Source: DATFVA01 sp963745945
GTDB taxonomy: Bacteria; Bacteroidota; Ignavibacteria; Ignavibacteriales; Ignavibacteriaceae
NCBI GenBank assembly: GCA_963745945.1
Contig: CAVUZG010000005.1
Coordinates: 62,001-126,000 of the forward strand
Direction of reading: 5' to 3'
Length of the DNA: 64,000 bases
Numbering within the stretch: position 1 is the first letter of the stretch; each line of letters begins with the position of its first letter. The notes below the pieces were generated by a model, which was given only the letters and a program-made list of their open reading frames with translations, was not told where the DNA came from and searched no databases. The translations under genes and the position numbers were made by a program. Below, piece after piece: positions 42,998 through 51,567 of this stretch.

Positions 42998-45055
42998 ATG
43001 GAATCAAATATAAATAAGTTTTTCTATCCTGAATCGTTGTGTATAGTCGGTGCTTCAGGGAAAAAGGGAAACCTTGGATACGAATTGACAAGCTGTGTTA
43101 AAACATATGGCTACACAGGTAAATTATTTCTCGTAAATCCCAAGACCGATGAAATTCTCGGGACAAAATGCCACCAATCGGTGCAAGCCATAAATGATAA
43201 TATTGATCTTGCGATAGTTATGGTTCCGAAGCAGTTTGTGGAAGAAACACTTCAACAGCTTCTGGATAAAAAGGTTACCTCAATTATTCTGATTACAGCC
43301 GGGTTTAAAGAGACAGGAAAAGAAGGTGCCGCTAAAGAATTGCAAATTGCAGAAATGGTTAAATCCGGGGGCGGAAGATTAGTTGGTCCTAATTGTATGG
43401 GAATCATTAATACTTTCAGCGGGATAAAGTTAAATGCTACATTTGTTGCTGAAAGACCGGAAACAGGAACAATGGCATTTCTTTCGCAAAGCGGTGCAAT
43501 CGGGGCGGCAGTTTTAAATTCATTAAGAGAAACTGATATTCGCTTCGGGCACTTTATAAGTGTCGGCAATAAAGCTGATATGAGTGAAAACGATTTCCTC
43601 GATTACTGGCAGGATGATAAAAATATTAATGTCATTACTTTTTATCTGGAAAGTTTTGCCGATGGGAAAAAGTTTATTCAGAAGTTCATTGAAGACAAAA
43701 TAACAAAACCTGTAATTGTTTTAAAAGGGGGAAGAACCAAAGCCGGAATGAAGGCTGCTTCTTCGCATACCGGGGCGCTTGGGAGTAGTGATAAAGTAGT
43801 TGATTCAATTTTAAAACAGTTTAATCTTATAAGAACTAATGATTTAAACCAGTTGTTTAATACTGCAAAAGGATTCGAAAATTTTCCTTTGCCAAAAGGA
43901 AACCGGATAGCAGTAATTACCAATGCAGGCGGACCGGCAATACTTGCTGTGGATTCAATAGAGAAACACGGACTGAAATTAGCTGAACTTTCAGGCGGAA
44001 CTAAAAAGAAGCTGAGAGAAATTGTTCATCCCGAAGGAAGTGTCAATAATCCAGTTGATTTGCTGCCCGGGGGCACCTCCGATGGTTACCACAATTCAAT
44101 TAAACTTCTTTTAAATGATGAAAATGTTGATGCGGTAATTTCGGTTTTTGTTGAACCGATTATGGTAAAAGCGCTGCCTGTAATTGAATTAATTAATAGT
44201 ATAAAATCCGATAAACCCTTGCTCCAGACAGTAATGCCGTTACCTGAATTCTGGGAAGAGTACAGGAAAAATTCAAAATATAAAATTCCCTTGTTCAGAA
44301 ATCCGGAAGATCCGGCTGTTGTTCTTTCAAATATGTTTAATTATAGTTCAAAAAAAATTGAGCAAAAGAGGTTAAACCCTGCAAAAGAGAACCAGGTGAA
44401 ATTCGAAACTAAAGCCGGCTTTTTAACCGGTGAAAAAATTTCTGAAATTGCCGCTATTTACAAATTGCCGGTAGTACAATCACTTTATTTGAGATTTGAA
44501 GAGCTAAGAAACTGTGAAATTGCTTTCCCGGTAGTATTAAAAGCCTCCGGAGAAGGTATAGTGCATAAGACGGAATTAAACGCCGTCCGGCTGGATATTA
44601 AATCCAGGGATGAACTTATTCGGGAAGCCGAAAAAATGATTAATGATTTTAAAAGCAAAAATATTAATATTGAATTGTTCCTGATTCAGCCATTTATTAA
44701 TATGAAGCACGAGATTTTAATCGGAGGTTTTCGCGATAGTGATTTTGGTCCAATGATCATGTTTGGAACCGGCGGGAAATATGTTGAAGTTTTTGAGGAT
44801 ACTGCAATGCGTTCCGCTTACCTGGCGGACAAAGATATAGATGAAATGATTTCAGAAACTAAGATGGGAAAAATTTTGAACGGTGTTCGGGGCGAATCCC
44901 CGGCTGATATTAAAAAGATTAAAATGGTAATAAAATCAGTTGCTCAAATGATGCTTGATAATGAACAAATAACAGAATGCGACCTGAATCCATTAATTGT
45001 AGATGAAAATAATAACTTATTTGCAGTTGACATAAGGATAAAAACAGAACAATGA
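42998..45055 (+). CDS. ADP-forming acetyl/acyl-CoA synthetase (fused alpha-beta)
   Basis: A 685-residue enzyme that makes ATP plus a free acid from acyl-CoA, ADP and Pi (or the reverse). I start at the ATG at 42998, preceded by AGGGG. The alpha part has a CoA-binding Rossmann domain (FYPESLCIVGASGKKGNLGYEL), a succinyl-CoA ligase-like domain (MAFLSQSGAIGAAVLN, VGNKADMSENDFLDYW) and the phospho-histidine loop AASSHTGALGSSDKV. The C-terminal ATP-grasp beta part (FPVVLKASGEGIVHKTELNAVRLDI, IQPFINMKHEILIGGFRDSDFGPMIMFGTGGKYVEVFED) is complete. The exact acyl group is unknown. The stop overlaps the next gene by four bases. Confidence 0.9.
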   Translation: MESNINKFFYPESLCIVGASGKKGNLGYELTSCVKTYGYTGKLFLVNPKTDEILGTKCHQSVQAINDNIDLAIVMVPKQFVEETLQQLLDKKVTSIILITAGFKETGKEGAAKELQIAEMVKSGGGRLVGPNCMGIINTFSGIKLNATFVAERPETGTMAFLSQSGAIGAAVLNSLRETDIRFGHFISVGNKADMSENDFLDYWQDDKNINVITFYLESFADGKKFIQKFIEDKITKPVIVLKGGRTKAGMKAASSHTGALGSSDKVVDSILKQFNLIRTNDLNQLFNTAKGFENFPLPKGNRIAVITNAGGPAILAVDSIEKHGLKLAELSGGTKKKLREIVHPEGSVNNPVDLLPGGTSDGYHNSIKLLLNDENVDAVISVFVEPIMVKALPVIELINSIKSDKPLLQTVMPLPEFWEEYRKNSKYKIPLFRNPEDPAVVLSNMFNYSSKKIEQKRLNPAKENQVKFETKAGFLTGEKISEIAAIYKLPVVQSLYLRFEELRNCEIAFPVVLKASGEGIVHKTELNAVRLDIKSRDELIREAEKMINDFKSKNINIELFLIQPFINMKHEILIGGFRDSDFGPMIMFGTGGKYVEVFEDTAMRSAYLADKDIDEMISETKMGKILNGVRGESPADIKKIKMVIKSVAQMMLDNEQITECDLNPLIVDENNNLFAVDIRIKTEQ

Positions 45056-46092
45056 AAAGAAAAGATTTTATTAAAACAGCAGGGGCTGTTTCTTTAAGTA
45101 CACTTGTCCCATTTAACAAATCTTTCCCTCTGAATTTTCCGGTTGATAAAATTAAACCGCCCCGGTTAAAATCGGGTGATACAATCGGGTTGATAACTCC
45201 CGGCAGCAGTATTAGCGGAAAAGAATTAAATGATTCTGTTAAGAGTCTGAATGATCTCGGGTTTAATGTTGTTTACACTAATAATATCCTTTCAAAAAAC
45301 GGGTACTTTGCCGGAACAGACAAGCAAAGAGCATCAGATGTAGACCAGATGTTTTACCGTAAAGATGTTGCCGGAATAATCTGCGCACGCGGAGGTTACG
45401 GATGTACAAGGATTTTACCTCTTATAAATTATAACGTTATACAGGCTAACCCGAAAGTTTTTATGGGCTACAGTGATATTACCTCTTTACTATATGGCAT
45501 TTATAAAAAGACCGGCTTGATTTGCTTTCATGGTCCGGTAGGGATTTCAACTTATAATGATTTTACAATTGAATATTTTAAGAAAACCTTGATGGATCCG
45601 GAAGGAAATTTTGTGTTAAAGAATTCTGTACCGGAAGCCGGAGATGAAGAATATCAGCCGTTAACAATTCAGGATGGCGTAGCAAGAGGAGAATTAATCG
45701 GAGGAAATTTATCTGTTGTTGTTTCCTTAATTGGAACTCCTTATGACATAGAAACCAGGAATAAAATAATTTTTCTTGAGGAGATGGAGGAAGACCCATA
45801 CAGAATTGACAGGATGCTGACACAGATGAGAATGGCAAAAAAATTTGAGGGAGCGTCGGGAGTTGCATTGGGAGTTTTTAAGGATTGTAAACCCACAGAA
45901 AATTCTTCATTTGATTCTTCATTCAACTTAATTGAAGTATTAAAGAACAGATTGGGAGATTTAAATATTCCAGTGGTATACGGGATGTCTTTCGGGCATA
46001 TTAAAAATAAATTTATTGTTCCGTTCGGAATTAAAGCAGAACTGGATGCATCAAAGCAAACATTAACTTTGCTTGAAACTGCCGTGTTCTAA
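45052..46092 (+). CDS. LD-carboxypeptidase (peptidase family S66), exported
   Basis: A 346-residue protein of the S66/MccF-LdcA family, which trims the terminal D-Ala from murein tetrapeptides. The N-terminus RKDFIKTAGAVSLSTL looks like a Tat-type or secretory leader. Evidence: KSGDTIGLITPGSSIS, 'ICARGGYGCTRILPLI' (about residue 110), the nucleophile serine strand FMGYSDITSLLYGIYKKTGLICFHGP, the catalytic glutamate in IIFLEEMEEDPYRIDRML and the histidine in GMSFGHIKNKFIVPFG. It is translationally coupled to the acyl-CoA synthetase and ends tail to tail, overlapping by 4 bases, with the potassium channel. Confidence 0.88.
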   Translation: MKRKDFIKTAGAVSLSTLVPFNKSFPLNFPVDKIKPPRLKSGDTIGLITPGSSISGKELNDSVKSLNDLGFNVVYTNNILSKNGYFAGTDKQRASDVDQMFYRKDVAGIICARGGYGCTRILPLINYNVIQANPKVFMGYSDITSLLYGIYKKTGLICFHGPVGISTYNDFTIEYFKKTLMDPEGNFVLKNSVPEAGDEEYQPLTIQDGVARGELIGGNLSVVVSLIGTPYDIETRNKIIFLEEMEEDPYRIDRMLTQMRMAKKFEGASGVALGVFKDCKPTENSSFDSSFNLIEVLKNRLGDLNIPVVYGMSFGHIKNKFIVPFGIKAELDASKQTLTLLETAVF

Positions 46093-47096
46093 TCACGACT
46101 TTCAGTTAGGCACATTTTATTTAGTTTCTGCAGACTTGTGTTTTCGCCAATTGCAATCAGTTTGTCTCCGGCTTCAATTTTTGCCGAGGACAAAGGATTG
46201 TAAATAAACTTCCCGTTTTGCTTATATATAGAAACAATAATAATATTCATTTCTTTTCTGATGGGGAGTTCGGTAAGTGTTTTGTTTACAAGTGTAGAAT
46301 CAGGATGAACGATAACTTCTTCAATATTCAGATCGACATTTTTTTCACGCGCAATACTATCAATAAATTCTATTACACCTGGTCTTATTAACAATTCAGC
46401 CATTCTTGTTCCCCCGATTTCATAAGGTTTTACAACTCTGCTCGCACCGGCTTTCACCAGTTTAGATTCTGTTTCCTCCTCAACAGCACGTGCTACAATA
46501 TAGATTTCCGGGTTCAGAACTTTAGATGAAAGAGTGGCAAATACATTCTCCGCATCGGAAGATAAAACTGCAACAAGACCTTTTGCTTTTTTAATTCCGG
46601 CAGAAGTTAAAACCTCATCACTGGTTGCATCCCCTTTAATAAACATAAAACCACGGTTTATCAGCTTGTCTATTTTATCGTTATCATTTTCAATTACAAC
46701 AAAATCTACTTTTGCTTCTGCAAGCTCATCACAAATAAATCTTCCCATTCTGCCATAGCCGCAAACAATATAATGATTATTAAGATGTTCAATTTTTTTA
46801 TTCATCTTTCTCCTCCTGTATATTTGAGTTTCAAATAGTAACTGTGCGGCTCTTCCCCCTGTATAGGCAATAGACCCTATTCCCATTACTATTAATATTA
46901 GAGTAAAAAACTTTCCTGTCTGGGATAAAGGATGAGTTTCTTCAAATCCGGTAGTTGAAATAGTAATAATCGTCATATAAACAGCATCAAGAATATGCCA
47001 TCTTTCGATAATCATATAACCGGCTGTTCCCACAATAATTGTAAATAACAGGATTGCGAGTCCGAATTGCAGCTGCCTTAAAGTTTTATCAACCAT
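46089..47096 (-). CDS. Two-helix potassium channel protein with RCK (TrkA-N/TrkA-C) domains
   Basis: A 335-residue membrane protein. Two hydrophobic helices (residues 10-30 and 60-82) flank a pore loop MTIITISTTGFEETHPL; the selectivity filter TTGFE departs from the classical TVGYG. The cytosolic part has a TrkA-N Rossmann domain (YIVCGYGRMGRFICDELAEAKVDFVVIENDNDK, GxGxxG) and a TrkA-C domain that sense NAD(H) or cyclic di-AMP. The cdaA gene in the same window makes c-di-AMP, a known ligand of RCK_C domains, but no link is shown by position. Confidence 0.85.
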   Translation of the reverse strand: MVDKTLRQLQFGLAILLFTIIVGTAGYMIIERWHILDAVYMTIITISTTGFEETHPLSQTGKFFTLILIVMGIGSIAYTGGRAAQLLFETQIYRRRKMNKKIEHLNNHYIVCGYGRMGRFICDELAEAKVDFVVIENDNDKIDKLINRGFMFIKGDATSDEVLTSAGIKKAKGLVAVLSSDAENVFATLSSKVLNPEIYIVARAVEEETESKLVKAGASRVVKPYEIGGTRMAELLIRPGVIEFIDSIAREKNVDLNIEEVIVHPDSTLVNKTLTELPIRKEMNIIIVSIYKQNGKFIYNPLSSAKIEAGDKLIAIGENTSLQKLNKMCLTESRD

Positions 47097-47219
47097 TCAT
47101 TCTTTTTTTTCTTAAAGATTAATGTTAAAATAACAAAGATGAAACAAAGTAGCTTGCAAAGGATATAACTGAGGCAGTATATTAAAATCAAAAGTTTGGA
47201 AAAATTAGAGGAGCCTGTT

Positions 47220-47759
47220 ATGAAATTCAGTTTTTTAACTATAACCGGGATATTCCTGGTTTTAAGTTTATCAGGCTGCATAGATTTTTATAAAGTATCC
47301 TACGAAATAAATCTTGATAATCCTGATAAAGGAACTGCGATTGTTCATCTTTACGATTTGAGGTCTGATGCTTCAAATGATAAGGATTTTGAAACGGATA
47401 AACAGAACATTTTCCAGTTTGCATTGAAGAGCGATGACTTTTTGAAATCTATGAAACAGGAAGGGAAGAATATTCAAAGCAGGAATCTTTTATTAAAAGG
47501 CGATACACTTGACGCAAAAGTTGTTTATTCTTTTAATTCTATAACCAGTGTTGAAAATATGCAGCACGATGCAGGTTTTTTCTATCTTACTCTTGAACCG
47601 GGCGACAGTGTAATAACTACGAATGGAGAAATAATAACTTCAAAAGACCGGAAGAGGATTTTATGGGATAAATCCATGAAAACTCTCAAATTTGAAATCC
47701 TGAGCAATACATTCAAAAATAATTCGTATAAAATGTTAGGCCCATTTTACAAACAATAG
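47220..47759 (+). CDS. Lipoprotein of unknown function
   Basis: A 179-residue lipoprotein starting at the ATG at 47220, which is preceded by GAGGAG; the longer frame from 47196 begins with TTG and gives no better leader. The signal peptide MKFSFLTITGIFLVLSLSGC has a clear lipobox with Cys20. The mature protein has 'YKVSYEINLDNPDKGTAIVHLYDLRSD' and 'FFYLTLEPGDSVITTNGEIITSKDRKRILWDKSMKTLKFEI', a beta-rich immunity- or scaffold-like domain that I do not recognise. It lies 42 bases before priA. Confidence 0.6.
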   Translation: MKFSFLTITGIFLVLSLSGCIDFYKVSYEINLDNPDKGTAIVHLYDLRSDASNDKDFETDKQNIFQFALKSDDFLKSMKQEGKNIQSRNLLLKGDTLDAKVVYSFNSITSVENMQHDAGFFYLTLEPGDSVITTNGEIITSKDRKRILWDKSMKTLKFEILSNTFKNNSYKMLGPFYKQ

Positions 47760-47800
47760 TCAGAGGAGAGCTGTAATTATAAAACTTCTTGTTTTAATAT

Positions 47801-50263
47801 ATGTATGTTGAATTAGTTTTTCCCCTTCCTTTCAGAAATACTTTTACTTATTCCGTTCCCGGTGAATTTGAACCGTTTGCAAAACCGGGGTCAAGAGCAG
47901 TAGCTCCTTTCGGTAAAAGAACTCTTACGGGGGTTATTGTAAAAGTATCCGAAACAACTTCGGTTAAAGAAAAAATTAAACCGGTTTCTGATATAGTTGA
48001 TGAAAAACCGGTCTTCACTAAAAAATCTTTAAATTTTTATCAGTGGCTCTCAGAGTATTATCTTTCTTCACTCGGCGAAGCATTAAAACTGGGAATTCCC
48101 TCCGGAGTTGATGTTGAATCAAAAAGAAAAATAATTATTGATCAGAGTTTTTGTGAAAAACTACTTTTAAAAGAGAAGAAGAATACAATTAAATATAAAA
48201 TACTGGAAGCCGTTTGTGACAGGGAGGAAATCAGTTTTAGTTATTTGCAGAAAGTTGTTGGCAGGAAAAATATTTATTCCGCCGTCCGCACTCTTGAAAA
48301 TGAAGGCGCTGTAACTGTGCTCGATGAAATCAGTGAAGGTCGTGTAAAAATAAAAAAAGAAAAATTTGTAAAGCTTGCTAAAACTGTTGGGGAAATTTAC
48401 GCAGGGTTCCCGGAAATAGAAAAACGTTCACCAAAGCAGGTAAAAATACTACTGGAATTAATTAACAGGAAGAACAAGGTTGTTCCGTTAAACTATCTTT
48501 TAAAAAAATCGGAAGCTTCGGCAGGTTCTGCAGAATCACTTGCTAAAAAAGGATTTATTGAAATTTATGAAAAGGAAATCAGCAGGGATTATATTGAAAA
48601 TTACAAGGAGAGATTCCAGGAAATTACTCCCACGATACAGCAGCAAAAAATAATTGAAACTATAATTGAAGACATAAATTCTTCTTCCTTTAAAACCTAT
48701 TTATTACACGGTGTAACGGGTAGCGGTAAAACACAGGTATATATTGAACTTGTAAAACAGGTGCTTGCTCTTAAAAAATCTGCGTTAATTCTGGTTCCCG
48801 AAATTTCTCTTACTCCGCAGATGACCTCCCGGATGTATAATAATTTCGGCGACATTGTCTCTGTACAGCATAGCAGGATGTCGGATGGAGAAAGATATGA
48901 TTCATGGAGAAAAATTCTGAAAGGAAAAACCAGGGTTATAATCGGGGCACGCTCGGCATTGTTCTCCCCGTTTCAGAATTTAGGATTAATTGTTGTGGAT
49001 GAAGAACACGACTCAAGCTACAAACAGATTGATTCAGCTCCCAAATATCACGCGCGTGATGCCGCAATTGTACTCGGGCAAATTCAACATTGCCCCGTCT
49101 TACTTGGTTCGGCGACACCTTCAATTGAAAGTATGTACAATGCAAAGTCAGGAAAATATAATCTGCTGGAATTACCCGAAAGAATTGATAATGCAAAAAT
49201 GCCGGTTATCCGGCTCGTAAATATTTCTGTTGAGAGAAAAAAGAAAAAGATGGAAAATGTTTTCTCACAGGTTTTAATTGATCACATTTCGGATCGTTTA
49301 AAGAAAAAGGAAGGTGTGATTATTCTGCAGAACCGTAGAGGATTTTCAACACAGATTTATTGTGAAGACTGCGGTGAGATAGAAACCTGTGATAACTGCT
49401 CTGTGCCTATGGTTTATCATATTAATAAAAACATGCTGCAGTGCCATTACTGCGGGGTAATAAAAAAAGTACCTAATGCCTGTACACATTGCGGTTCAAT
49501 GAATATAAAATATTTTGGAACCGGGACTGAAAGAGTAGAAGATGAGATTGAATTTTATTTTCCAAATGCAAAAGTTAAAAGAATCGATTCTGATTCAATA
49601 AATAAAAAAAATGCTTTAAGCAATATTTTGCAGAGCTTTGGAAACGGTGAGATAGATATTCTTGTCGGGACGCAAATGGTTTCAAAAGGATTGGATTTTC
49701 CAAGAGTAACACTTGTCGGTGTTATTTCTGCGGAAACAACATTATGGCTTCCTGATTTTCGTGCTGATGAAAGAACTTTCCAGCTACTAACACAGGTATC
49801 AGGCAGGGCGGGGAGGAGTAAAGTTGCGGGAGAAGTAATTATACAAACACAGAATGAAAAGAATTTTACTCTGCAGAAAGTTTTACAGAATGATTACAAC
49901 GGGTTTTATCAGAATGAAATTTTCGGAAGGGAAAAAATGGGTTATCCGCCGTTCACACGTCTTTGTTTAATTGAAACAAAAGATAAGGTTGAAGAAAAAG
50001 CCAGAGGCGCAGCCGAAGATTTTTACAGGGAACTTAACAGGTACAAAAAGTTTTTAAATATATCCCCTGCTTCTCCTGCTGTAATCGCAAGACTTAAAGG
50101 GAATTACCGTTTTCATATACTTATTAAAAGCTCAAAAGAAAAAGACCCGGGGAGTAAGATATTAAGTCAGGCAGTGCTTAATTCGTTTGCCGTGTTCAAC
50201 CGTAAATCACGTTACCGTGATGTGAAATTAATATATGATGTAGATCCGCAAAGTATTTTATGA
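47801..50263 (+). CDS. priA: Primosomal protein N' (replication restart helicase PriA)
   Basis: An 820-residue 3'-to-5' DNA helicase that reloads the replisome at stalled forks. The N-terminal DNA-binding domain (YVELVFPLPFRNTFTYSVPGEFEPFAKPGSRAVAPFGKRTLTGVIV) is followed by a winged-helix region and the helicase core: Walker A LLHGVTGSGKTQVYIEL (about residue 308), DEEH in LIVVDEEHDSSYKQ and SATPSIESM. The zinc-binding cysteine cluster CEDCGEIETCDNCSVPMVYH...CHYCG...CTHCGS (about 525-565) is intact. Motif VI QVSGRAGRSK completes the core. Confidence 0.97.
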   Translation: MYVELVFPLPFRNTFTYSVPGEFEPFAKPGSRAVAPFGKRTLTGVIVKVSETTSVKEKIKPVSDIVDEKPVFTKKSLNFYQWLSEYYLSSLGEALKLGIPSGVDVESKRKIIIDQSFCEKLLLKEKKNTIKYKILEAVCDREEISFSYLQKVVGRKNIYSAVRTLENEGAVTVLDEISEGRVKIKKEKFVKLAKTVGEIYAGFPEIEKRSPKQVKILLELINRKNKVVPLNYLLKKSEASAGSAESLAKKGFIEIYEKEISRDYIENYKERFQEITPTIQQQKIIETIIEDINSSSFKTYLLHGVTGSGKTQVYIELVKQVLALKKSALILVPEISLTPQMTSRMYNNFGDIVSVQHSRMSDGERYDSWRKILKGKTRVIIGARSALFSPFQNLGLIVVDEEHDSSYKQIDSAPKYHARDAAIVLGQIQHCPVLLGSATPSIESMYNAKSGKYNLLELPERIDNAKMPVIRLVNISVERKKKKMENVFSQVLIDHISDRLKKKEGVIILQNRRGFSTQIYCEDCGEIETCDNCSVPMVYHINKNMLQCHYCGVIKKVPNACTHCGSMNIKYFGTGTERVEDEIEFYFPNAKVKRIDSDSINKKNALSNILQSFGNGEIDILVGTQMVSKGLDFPRVTLVGVISAETTLWLPDFRADERTFQLLTQVSGRAGRSKVAGEVIIQTQNEKNFTLQKVLQNDYNGFYQNEIFGREKMGYPPFTRLCLIETKDKVEEKARGAAEDFYRELNRYKKFLNISPASPAVIARLKGNYRFHILIKSSKEKDPGSKILSQAVLNSFAVFNRKSRYRDVKLIYDVDPQSIL

Positions 50264-50337
50264 TAAAAAATCCTTTCTGAAAATTACTTTTTCACCTTCC
50301 ATAAAAACTAATCGATTCTTATTTCTGCAGTAAACTC

Positions 50338-51297
50338 CTACAAAATACCAATTGTAAAAACAATTGCTTTATCGTTATAGTCATTGAATGTCATTATATA
50401 CTCAAGGTTCAGCATTATCTGGAAATTGTAAGTATGAAAAACTCTTAGTCCGGTGTTCAGCGTAAGTTCAAACCCGTCTCCTTTTTTCTTTTCGGAATAG
50501 GAATTTGTGTATGGGTTGTAAGAACTTACCATTGAATGTGTTACCCAGTGGAATCCAAATGCTCCGCCCGCATAGGGACAAATATCTGTCTGTGTGAAAA
50601 GATACTCTCCATAAACATTCATAGCAAAACCATCCCTGATTCCGAGAAGCATTCCTGCAGCCATCTCCTGTAATTCATAATCCAGGTGAAGATTTATTGT
50701 GAATGATCTGTCATCGTTATCGTATCCATCCTGCGGAAAAAGATAACCGAACGATAACCCGATATTTTTTCTCGATGATCTTCTTAAAGATTCCTTTGTT
50801 TCCTCCTGTACAATATTCCCGACCTGGACATTATCTTTTGCCGGTTTATCTTCAGCAATATTGGAAGCTACTCTTTTCATAACCGGATCAAGATCTTCAG
50901 CTGTTAAAGCTGTCATCTGATCAATTAAAATAGTTTTACCCGATTCTGTATTTACGAGGAAATACTGCACAATAATTTTGTCTCCCAATGCCGCCAGTTT
51001 GCAACCGGCAACCTGTAAAGCCCCGGCTTCTTTCCCGATTTCAATCGCACATTCGGTACTGAAACAATCAGTGCCATTTAGAACTTCTCCGGTTTTATTT
51101 TCAGATATGATATCAAACTTGCCGATCTTTCCTATTTCAACTCTAAGAATAGATTGAGCCGTCTCAACATAAACAGGATCTATTCCATTAGAATCGAAAG
51201 GAAGAATAAGCAGAGTGGTATTTTTATCCTGAGCACTTAATGTAATTGTTAAAAATATTAAAGAGATCAGAAGTGCTTTAATTCTGAAGGTTACCAT
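50338..51297 (-). CDS. Exported protein with TolB/CsgG-like N-terminus and beta-barrel C-terminus
   Basis: A 319-residue protein. The signal peptide (LLISLIFLTITLSAQ) is followed by a TolB N-terminal/CsgG-like fold (LLILPFDSNGIDPVYVETAQSILRVEIGK...CAIEIGKEAGALQVAGCKLAALGDKIIVQYFLVNTESG), usually found in proteins that associate with the outer membrane or with assembly machinery. From about residue 165 the sequence has alternating aromatic strands (ITFSYLF, TINLHLDYELQ, LTLNTGLRVFHTYNFQIMLNLEYIMTF) suggesting an outer-membrane beta-barrel. The specific function is unknown. The 270 bases upstream (51298-51567) hold nothing recognisable. Confidence 0.65.
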   Translation of the reverse strand: MVTFRIKALLISLIFLTITLSAQDKNTTLLILPFDSNGIDPVYVETAQSILRVEIGKIGKFDIISENKTGEVLNGTDCFSTECAIEIGKEAGALQVAGCKLAALGDKIIVQYFLVNTESGKTILIDQMTALTAEDLDPVMKRVASNIAEDKPAKDNVQVGNIVQEETKESLRRSSRKNIGLSFGYLFPQDGYDNDDRSFTINLHLDYELQEMAAGMLLGIRDGFAMNVYGEYLFTQTDICPYAGGAFGFHWVTHSMVSSYNPYTNSYSEKKKGDGFELTLNTGLRVFHTYNFQIMLNLEYIMTFNDYNDKAIVFTIGIL

Positions 51298-51567
51298 TTT
51301 CCCCGTCCTTTTTTAAGTAATATTAAAATTACCTGCTAAATATAATTAATCTTCAGTTCAAGTAAATATCATAAAATGGTAACCCTTACTAAGGAATCGA
51401 TCCGCCAAATTGCTTTTATGGTGTTTTTTTTATTCTAAATTGTTAACAAATTCAATCTATACCCTTCAAAACACGGGTTTTTGCTTTTAAGGATATCGGA
51501 CAAACTTTCCATTCCGAAGTTGGAATTGTATAAGAATCACGATAACCAAATCAATTTGTTTTACAGT

